Source: Heterotrichella gracilis
Taxonomy: Eukaryota; Sar; Xanthophyceae; Tribonematales; Xanthonemataceae
Assembly: GCA_032358255.1 (NCBI GenBank)
Contig: JAULBX010028482.1
Location: forward strand, 1-28,275
Direction: 5' to 3'
DNA length: 28,275 bases
Part shown: one piece after another, positions 21,687-28,275 of the stretch
Layout: every line of letters begins with the position of its first letter
Numbering within the stretch: position 1 is the stretch's first letter
Made by a program: the position numbers and the translations under genes
Notes under the pieces: generated by a model
Told to the model about the DNA's origin: nothing
Databases searched by the model: none
What the model saw: only the letters and a program-made list of their open reading frames with translations

Positions 21687-22707
21687 CACATCATTGAGAA
21701 TGAATTACCGCGATCAGCCAAGTGCCCACTCGGGAGTTGCTTGTAGTAAACTATAATTCCGTATTGCGGATTCTCGCAAGACCTCATGAGGATTCTGAAC
21801 CAGGTAGTGCTAGAATGCTTGTTGTCACTTAATTTCATCATCAAGCCAAGGTGCTTTGTGATTACAAAGCTTCTCTAGAGATTGATTTTCAACACTTCAT
21901 GACATTAACAGTGGGTGAGAATTGCTGCTGGGCATGCAGCAAGCGCTTTAATTTTACAAGGTGAAAGAATTAATATTGTGAAAGGGTTGGTCCACAGGAG
22001 ACACACCAGGTACAACGCATGTGACATATGTATGGTACAAGGACACGGACACCGGGTGTGACTCAGAGCGTGCCTTCAATCACATCACGTACACGAGAAC
22101 AGTTACTATTTGCGGCCTCCATCATGCATGCATGACTACCTTTCACATGGGGATGCCATTTTGTGACCAGCGGTACAGGTTCTCATTGACAAAGTTGTCT
22201 TGTTTTGTTCTGGGTGGCACTGCTACATAACTCATCGCTGATAGTACGGACTTCCATTGTTGACTGAAGTTGCAAACCATGGCTTTGCAATATTGTGCTG
22301 CAATCAGCGCACTCAGTAAGCAAATGTTCCCATACTATGCTATTAGCCTGGTTGGAAGATGTGCAACTGTCGGAGACTGGATTCATTTCATGCACCCAGT
22401 GAATGCATGAACATGTTTGAATCTCCCAAGAACAGGGCAAGGTTTGACGACATGGTAAAGTGGCAATGCCTTAAGACCATACGTACACAGAGAAAGCATT
22501 GACTGCCACGTCAGCACCACCACTGGGGTATCCTATATATTGGGAACCATGTGCATGCTATATCAAGCAGGTCCAACAGTGGAAACCATTTGCAGCGCAG
22601 TTGTGCCCGCGCCATGAGTACGCCAGCCCTGACTCGCTGAGCAACAAACAAGTAGATGATGCCTGTGCCGTGAGTCGCATCTGCAACATACATTGGCAGT
22701 GCTGTGA
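21687..22707. other. convergent spacer between the RGG-rich gene and RPN9
   Basis: About 1 kb lies between two stop codons facing each other, so it should be mainly 3' untranslated and terminator sequence. I found no recognised gene. TTACA pentamers (TGTAA on the - strand) at about 21863 and 21954 lie too far from the RPN9 stop to assign with confidence, and no + strand TGTAA closely follows the RGG-rich gene. Confidence 0.5.
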
Positions 22708-24343
22708 TCAAGCTGCCACCCCCACGCTCTCCTCCTCCAGTATGTGCGCCGTGCTTTGCACCTTGCTGATCCAGCCATCCAGCCTCTCATTCATACTGGC
22801 GACTTGGGGGAGGGTCAGTACCCGCGGCTGCACCCAGGACACCTACACACACCCAGTCTGAATCAACAAGAAATAACCCCGACAACTACCTGTGCCAGAA
22901 TGCAGAGTCCAAGCATAGCAGCAACGATACTCAATGTGATGGGATACCACGTGCCATACCTGCACGGTGCCATCCACCTCGTCTATCAGACCCTCAATGA
23001 GGTGCAATGACAACGTCTTCATCAGAAGAAACTCAACCCCATCCACCGTCAATTTTGTCCGCTCTGCAATGGTCTCCAGTGACACTTGTCGCTTCTCTGC
23101 TGGCAGACTGCAAATCACAATATTCTTATTGGTAAGTCGCTGCACCTGCTTGAGCAAACTGGTGGCTTGCAAGGTACTGAAGACATGCGCTCACTTGAAA
23201 ATCAGCTCCATTAAACTCAAAATGGTGATTTTCTCCCTCAGCTTCCTTTCGTTTGCAACCAGTGCTGGTTGCCCATTCAGCTGTGTTGCAAACTGGCTGC
23301 ACAGTGCGTCATACTGGTGCAGGTCCCCGTTGTTGAAACACTCCAACAGCTTGTGCAGCCACTCAAACGGCGAGCCATCTAGGACTTTGATCTGCAGATG
23401 CAAAATCTGTGATGAATGGTTTCTGTGACAAATGCTGTCTGACCATACAAGCAATGTAGCGCCGACGTACGATGGGGTGGAGCAGGAGTTCCCCAAAGTT
23501 GTAGATGTTATCCCCCAGCAACGCTGCAAGGGAGATGTCCACCGCCAGAACCTGTACACACAACGCCTCTCATTTCTTGCTGATGAATCAATAGACAGCA
23601 TGTGGCACAGGTTTGCAGCAGGGGGGCAGTGCAGCACAGCAGCACCAGTCCGGTACTGGCCACTAACCAGCTTCACATCAGGCTCCAGGCTGTCTGATGA
23701 AACGTATGCCAGGTACATGAGAGAGCTCTTGTAGAACTCTGCAAAGTCCCTCTGCTGCTTGTGATACAAACTGCTCACGTAGTACACACTCGCGCTGACA
23801 ATGGGGTCCACCTGCACCCCATATGCATGCATAGTGAAAAGTCGGGAGATGAGGCATGGCAGGAGGAGGGAATTAAAAGGGCAACGCACAGCCACCCACG
23901 TCTGATAGGGAGTTGAGCAGCTCCTTGCCAGAGTGCACTGCCTCCTTGCACTCCGATAGCAAGCCCGACTGCAGCTTGTACTGGGCAATGTGCATGCTGA
24001 GGAACAGCACTGGCTCTTCACTCCGCGGCAATTTGGCTTCCTTCAGCTTCACGATGACATCCTCCAAGAACTGGATGGCGTCTGCGTCGCTGGAAAACTG
24101 CTTTGCTGCAGCCACAGCAATACGCGAAAGCTTGAGCAGGTTCAGTTTGTGGGCAAACCCGGCAACAAAGTGCTTGTACAAGTCGATCAACCCATCGTCC
24201 TTGCTGAACTCTGGTTTCAATACACACTCCTCAAGCTTGAGGGTTATCTGATGCCATAGTTTCTTGGCGTAGAGTTCGGACAGGTCGTTCACATCGGACA
24301 AGGTGTCAGGGTGTCGCGACGCAAAGTTCTCCAAGAAATCCAT
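22708..24343 (-). CDS. RPN9: 26S proteasome regulatory lid subunit RPN9 (PSMD13), 6 exons, 382 aa
   Basis: Exons on the - strand are 24343-23900, 23811-23668, 23551-23471, 23391-23195, 23107-22960 and 22842-22708; all are GT-AG and in phase. RPN9 is a PCI-domain scaffold subunit of the lid of the 19S particle, which with the 20S core degrades ubiquitinated proteins in cytosol and nucleus. The N-terminal exon forms helical repeats (about 1-148). GDNIYNFGELLLHPI and the following WL-rich exon match the family, and the PCI winged-helix part reads ERTKLTVDGVEFLLMKTLS. The C-terminus has the typical VSWVQPRVL and a final Leu/Trp-rich helix. Length agrees with the family (about 376-390). The start is the only suitable ATG. 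It is head to head with RPL38. Confidence 0.97.
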
Positions 24344-24616
24344 TGCAAGTGGGTGCCCGACTGACTACCACGACAAGGGTTGCACACACAGGTGCATACG
24401 ACCCACTTTTGTTCAACCGTTGCTGCAAGGATAGCCCTTTAACGGGACTTCAAAAACTTTATGAAGTTGTAACAGGGGGCTTATATTACTTGAGACGCCA
24501 GCGGGCATACTGCACAGCGCTGGAGTCGAGTATATGTAAAGTGGCGGCTAAGTAAGGCATCTCCCTTTTCCCCCTCCGATTGGTTGCGTGAGGAGCCTCG
24601 GGCAGGAGCCGCAAGG
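24344..24616. promoter_or_regulatory. shared divergent promoter region of RPN9 and RPL38
   Basis: Only 273 bp separate the two divergent start codons, so both promoters and both 5' untranslated regions must fit here unless they extend into the genes. AT-rich TATATT and TATATG stretches near 24481-24486 and 24531-24536 lie upstream of RPL38 and could be core elements, but I see no decisive motif. The reading rests on spacing and orientation. Confidence 0.5.
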
Positions 24617-25168
24617 ATGGTGCGTTCCAGTCCCAATTTACAAGGCGCACCCCACCCGTGGCCTTGTGACACCGTGGCTGGTGCCACCGACAGTGCATGC
24701 ATATGGCGATGCACCTGTTTGCCCACAGGTTGCTTCTGTTGTAACAGCCACAGAGGCAGTGGAAACTGCACGCAGTATGTAGTGATGTCTCAATACCTTT
24801 CTGGTGTCTTGCAGCCTCGCCAAATCAGCGAAATCAAGGACTTCCTCCTCACCGCACGGAGGAAGGATGCCCGGTCAGTGAAGATAAAGAAGAGCGGGGA
24901 TGTGACCAAGTTCAAGGTCCGGTGCTCCAAGTACCTGTACACCTTGAGCGTAGCTGACTCAGACAAGGCTGACAAGCTCAAGCAGTCGCTGCCTCCAGGT
25001 AAGGCCAGGAATGGAGGGTTCAACTGCAGTGACACAGACATTGCTGAGTGCCAGGCAGTGTGTGCACTGCATGTGCGTGCACTGCTTGGCCTAGAGCGGG
25101 ATTTGCGTTGCACATCCTGTGACAATATGCTGGGTTTGGCTGCAGGTCTCCACGTGCAGGATATCTAG
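24617..25168 (+). CDS. RPL38: 60S ribosomal protein eL38, 3 exons, 69 aa
   Basis: Exons are 24617-24619 (the ATG alone), 24815-24998 and 25146-25168. The ATG is followed directly by a GTGCGT donor, exon 2 begins after CTTGCAG with [19 protein letters not shown], and exon 3 supplies LHVQDI and the stop. The protein matches eL38 along its whole length ([20 protein letters not shown], then [20 protein letters not shown]) and at the usual size of about 70 residues. It is a small basic component of the large cytosolic ribosomal subunit. An initiator codon split off by the first intron is common in eukaryotic ribosomal protein genes. TGTAA follows at 25245-25249, 77 nt after the stop. Exons 2 and 3 are certain; the ATG exon is inferred from position and splice site. 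Confidence 0.95.
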   Translation: MVRSSPNLQGAPHPWPCDTVAGATDSACIWRCTCLPTGCFCCNSHRGSGNCTQYVVMSQYLSGVLQPRQISEIKDFLLTARRKDARSVKIKKSGDVTKFKVRCSKYLYTLSVADSDKADKLKQSLPPGKARNGGFNCSDTDIAECQAVCALHVRALLGLERDLRCTSCDNMLGLAAGLHVQDI

Positions 25169-26511
25169 ATGCGACAATCGCAGCCTGTGACGCGTTTGGC
25201 CAATGCCGGAAAGCAGCAAGTGTTGTTGTGACAGCTCAGCCACATGTAACTCACAGACACACCCATTGCGGTTAACAGCGAGTACCAAGCTGGGCTGTAG
25301 AGCTGGCCTGGCTAGTTGTGACAGCCAAGCTGGGCTGCAGTGGTACAGCTAAGCGTACGCGCACAGCCCAGCACACAGCCCAGCCTTTGTAACTCACAGA
25401 CACACCCTTCATGGACCCACACACTGTTGCGCAGTGTTGCCTGCGTCAACCCAGGCGTGGCAGCAATGTATTCAAGGACCTTCTCTCTGAGAGCCACTGT
25501 GGCGTCCAGATTACAGGTGTCACTGCATTGGGGTACCAGGCACCAAAAGACACGTTCCAGCTTGCATTTTGCACTGGTGATATAATGTATGTATGGAGCA
25601 CCAGCCCTATACACAGCTAGCCCTATGCACAGCCCACAGCCCATGCACAGCCCTACGCACAGCTAATGCCGGCGCTGCCAGCATATCAGCATCGGGTTGC
25701 TTAAATGACCAAGCATTGCTGTTGCAGTGCATACAACATGTCATCCAAAGATGGATGGAATAGCAAACCGCATTGTAGTTCCATGCCTCAATAGCGATTC
25801 TGGCAGACTTTTTACCTCGTTTGCCCAGTCATATAACCTACATGATTGGCCTTGGGGGTCCATCTGCTCCACGAGTCAGCTCACGCACCACCACCCAGCT
25901 ACCACCGCAGTGGACTTTAACCAGGGCCTTCCCAGCTCCTCCTCCTTCCTCCACACGCCATTCAATGCAACACAGTTTGCAGACTCAAGGCCACGTGTTT
26001 GCAAAAGTGTTTCTGTTGGGCAGGAAACCTTGTTAATCTTTGTGCAAACGTACCAAACAAAAGAAAATACCAGTCGGTCTCCCGTGCCCATACGCTAGAA
26101 CTGCCAGTGGCGAGTGGAAGAAGAAGAAAAAACGGTGGTATTTTAGATCAATATTTTTTGGCAATTAAAAAAATTGCAAGCCTATAAAACGTGCATGCAT
26201 GCATGCTTACAAATACGGTACAAGACTTCTGTAAGTACACCAGTGTGAATGTCACCTCGCACTGGCGGGTTCTTACTATGCGCCTGGCCATAAGGTATCA
26301 AGTGCTTCTCTATAACGTTTGTAAGCTTCGAAGTTTGGGTTTCTTTCATTCGGTTGAACGCAAGATCTTGGTGGTAGCTCTACCTTCACGCCTCAAACTC
26401 GACTCTTTGGCCAGGTGGTGACAGTGTATGCTTGCGAGGAGGTCCACGTACTGTTGCGCAACTGAAGGCTTAGAGCGAGCGTGGGTACCGCCTGGTTGGA
26501 AAGTGGTCAAG
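25169..26511. other. intergenic stretch after RPL38; repeats but no recognised gene
   Basis: The left half is the RPL38 3' region with local duplications (listed separately) and AGCCCACAGCCCATGCACAG-like simple repeats near 25600-25670. The right half should contain the promoter of the small membrane protein gene. A frame at 25727-26098 (+) and others are of similar length on both strands and unrecognised. A TGCA-rich run at 26192-26205 is simple sequence. Confidence 0.5.
25245..25407. repeat. duplicated segment carrying the RPL38 polyadenylation signal
   Basis: TGTAACTCACAGACACACCC occurs at 25245-25264 and again without mismatch at 25388-25407, 143 bp apart. Each copy contains a TGTAA. Between them CCAAGCTGGGCTG occurs at 25285-25297 and 25325-25337. 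The result is two candidate polyadenylation signals for RPL38. Confidence 0.85.
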
Positions 26512-27234
26512 ATGCAAAGCCTCAGGCCAAGCACTGCTATTCTCGCCCAACGCAGTGCCAGGAAAGTAGCGCTGCCCAGCAGGCTAGTAAGCCCTTCGCC
26601 CCACACAACCCCCTGTTCTTACCGTCGCAGAAGGTACCATGCTGCCGTCGCGGCCAGCCCTGCGCCTTCTGCAGCAGGACCTGCTGAGGCACCCACTCCT
26701 GCCAAGCGCCAGAATATTTGGAAGGAAAAGCTTGTTTCTGAGGTACGACCACCTTGCTGCTGCTCAACGTTGTTCAAGGTACTACACAATACAAGTGAAC
26801 TTCGCTGCTCTAGGATGTATATATATGCGTGGCCCTGGGCAGGTTGGGCAGTCACGAAACTTGGACTTCACCTTTGGTCTGTTTCTTGGTCCCAGAAGCA
26901 CCAGCTGCTTTCTATCACGCGCGCAGGTGCAGCAGTGGCCATTGGTTAGATGGTTCAACGAGCGCAGTTATCACTTCAAGTTTGTCGCCGGAGCGGCGGC
27001 CATAATTTGCTTCTGGGGTCTGGTGCTCATAATTTCCTGCAGGTGGTTCATACCATTAGTGCTGGAGTGGGCTTGCACAGCCTTGGAGTGGGCAGTGGTC
27101 GAGGGGTTTAAAGCAGGTAGGTCTGCCCGTACCCTACTGGTGATGGTTGCTTCTTCCGGGTCGTATTCTCCGTTGACAACCCCCCTACCTTGGGTGCAGG
27201 GAGGTTGCTGAGCAAGCGGTGGGCTGCAACGTGA
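26512..27234 (+). CDS. small membrane protein with targeting-like leader, unknown family, 3 exons, 151 aa
   Basis: Exons are 26512-26742, 26927-27116 and 27200-27234, GT-AG and in phase. The first 60 or so residues are basic, rich in Ser, Ala, Pro and Arg with almost no acids (it begins MQSLRPSTAILAQRSARK), which suits mitochondrial or plastid targeting. After KRQNIWKEKLVSE, residues about 96-115 form a clear membrane segment (FVAGAAAIICFWGLVLIISC), and a second hydrophobic, Trp-rich stretch follows at about 117-137. The end is basic (GRLLSKRWAAT). An in-frame ATG at 26428 would add 28 residues; I prefer 26512 because the leader then looks more like a transit peptide. TGTAA lies at 27542-27546. 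I do not recognise the family; a small organellar inner-membrane protein is a guess. Confidence 0.65.
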
Positions 27235-27962
27235 AGTGCACCGGCGGTACCGCAAGTCACACAGCCATATGGATATATGCTATATAGACATAGAGAGCAC
27301 ATGCCGACAATGGCAACTCAGATAGTGCTCAGGGGTGTGCGGTTGGGCATGCTTGCAGTGGGTATCATCAGAGGCCTCGCCTAGGGTCCGTCTGCATCCT
27401 TTGGTGGGTGGGTGGCAGGAAAAACTCTGGAGACCTCAACAAGGGCAACGCTCGCCCTATTGTGCTGGCCCGCTGGTTACGCAGCTTCATTGCAGCAACA
27501 AGACGCTTTTCCCATGTACACTGTTCTACACTGCCATGTATTGTAAGCCAGCTTTGTTGGGTGCCTGAGCAAGCAGAAGACAAACCCCTGTTTGTGTGTT
27601 CACGAACAAAATGGATTTGGAGTGCCTATTTTTGGCATTTTTTCCTTTTCATTGTGGAGTGGTGTTTTCACGCTTGAACGCGCACTATGAATCGTTCGAT
27701 GATAGGTAGATACGTGAACAAATCTAGTGCATTTTCACAATTGATATACAATACTAATTTTCATACTCTTGCAGTCAGGTTTAGGGAAAGCTGCTCATCA
27801 CATGTCCTTGCAGCAACTTTTGAGCATGAACCAGTTGCTGCTCAAGAATGAAAGTCTGCCCCTCCCCAATGGCATGTGGCATGCACGCTTGGCCTGTGCC
27901 TAGCCACGGGTGTCCTTGTAACTTTGGACCCGCAAGAAGAAGAAAAAAACAAAAAGAAAAAA
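27235..27962. other. 3' flank of the small membrane protein gene; no further gene seen
   Basis: It contains the likely TGTAA signal at 27542-27546 and an A/T-rich stretch at about 27600-27790. An A-rich tract at 27935-27962 (GAAGAAGAAAAAAACAAAAAGAAAA-like) leads into the minisatellite. No family is recognised in any frame. Confidence 0.5.
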
Positions 27963-28275
27963 GGCCACGCCGCCATGCCTGCACACTGCGTGCGGACATC
28001 CACCTGCCCCCTGAGCCCTCCAGGGCCACACAGGGGATGCTCCCAAGCCGCATGCGCACACAGAGCCTGCCCCTCCCTCGCCTGCCCTTCCCCAACGCGC
28101 CTGGTCCTGGCAGGCCACACCGCCATCCCACGGCATGCACCCGCGCTGTGTGGGGCCATCACGCTGCTCCTTGAGCCCTCCAGGGCCACACAGGGGACGC
28201 TCCCAAGCCGCATGCGCACACAGAGCCTGCCCCTCCCTCGCCTGCCCTTCCCCAACGCGCCTGGTCCTGGCAGGC
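27963..28275. repeat. GC-rich minisatellite, unit about 150-160 bp, running off the right end
   Basis: Two units are visible, starting with GGCCACGCCGCCAT at 27963 and GGCCACACCGCCAT at 28113. The block from GAGCCCTCCAGGGCCACACA (28013 and 28173, 160 bp apart) to CTGGTCCTGGCAGGC is nearly identical in both. The last bases of the window match the place where a new unit would begin. Open frames through it on both strands follow from the composition; a 160-bp period is not a multiple of three. Confidence 0.9.

Noticed and set aside
26639..27211. 190-codon + strand frame beginning MLPSRPALRLLQQDL
   Set aside because: Its first part overlaps the leader exon in another frame and crosses an intron; only the part after 26927 is in the frame of the spliced model.
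27842..28255. 137-codon - strand frame as a gene
   Set aside because: It is made of minisatellite units whose period is not a multiple of three, with biased composition and no family similarity.
1..28275. CRISPR arrays, bacterial operons or prophage genes
   Set aside because: The direct repeats lack regular spacers, and the genes are spliced eukaryotic genes throughout.

Overview
The window is nuclear DNA from a eukaryote, most likely a chlorophyte green alga. The genes are rich in GT-AG introns, and TGTAA, the polyadenylation signal usual in green algae, lies downstream of several stop codons. Plant-type telomere motifs (TTTAGGG) sit inside an intron. The proteins are plant-lineage types: a plastid acyl-ACP thioesterase, a GIY-YIG/CGFS glutaredoxin of the GRXS16 type, and an AI-2E-like membrane protein with a transit-like leader. 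The species cannot be named from this sequence. All exon models were built by eye from reading frame, splice sites and family similarity, and every junction given keeps the frame.

Layout, left to right: (1) the possible 3' end of an unidentified + strand gene (1-180); (2) FAT acyl-ACP thioesterase, - strand, 8 exons (1756-4100); (3) a 2.8-kb stretch with no recognised gene; (4) GRXS16, + strand, 5 exons (6891-9625); (5) a 2.6-kb stretch with an AT-rich island; (6) an AI-2E transporter-family protein, - strand, 9 exons (12253-16791); (7) an unrecognised 573-residue acidic, RGG-rich, Met/Pro-rich coiled-coil protein, + strand, 11 exons (17528-21686); (8) proteasome lid subunit RPN9, - strand, 6 exons (22708-24343), head to head with (9) ribosomal protein eL38, + strand, 3 exons (24617-25168); (10) an unrecognised 151-residue membrane protein, + strand, 3 exons (26512-27234); (11) a minisatellite running off the right end (27963-28275).

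The genes do not form one pathway. FAT and GRXS16 are plastid functions, the AI-2E-like protein is probably organellar, and RPN9 and eL38 are housekeeping genes that may share a 273-bp promoter.

The most unusual feature is the GRXS16 gene. Short tandem duplications of about 90-130 bp cover its exon edges: the exon 3 acceptor (2 copies), the exon 3 donor (3 copies, one forming a possible in-frame 9-nt microexon), the exon 4 acceptor (4 copies, the live one last) and the tail of the last exon (2 copies). The extra exon 4 copies keep an AG acceptor but lack the CGFS active site and soon reach stops, so using them would give a GIY-YIG protein without its glutaredoxin domain. Smaller tandem duplications of the same kind occur in introns and flanks of FAT, the RGG-rich gene and RPL38.
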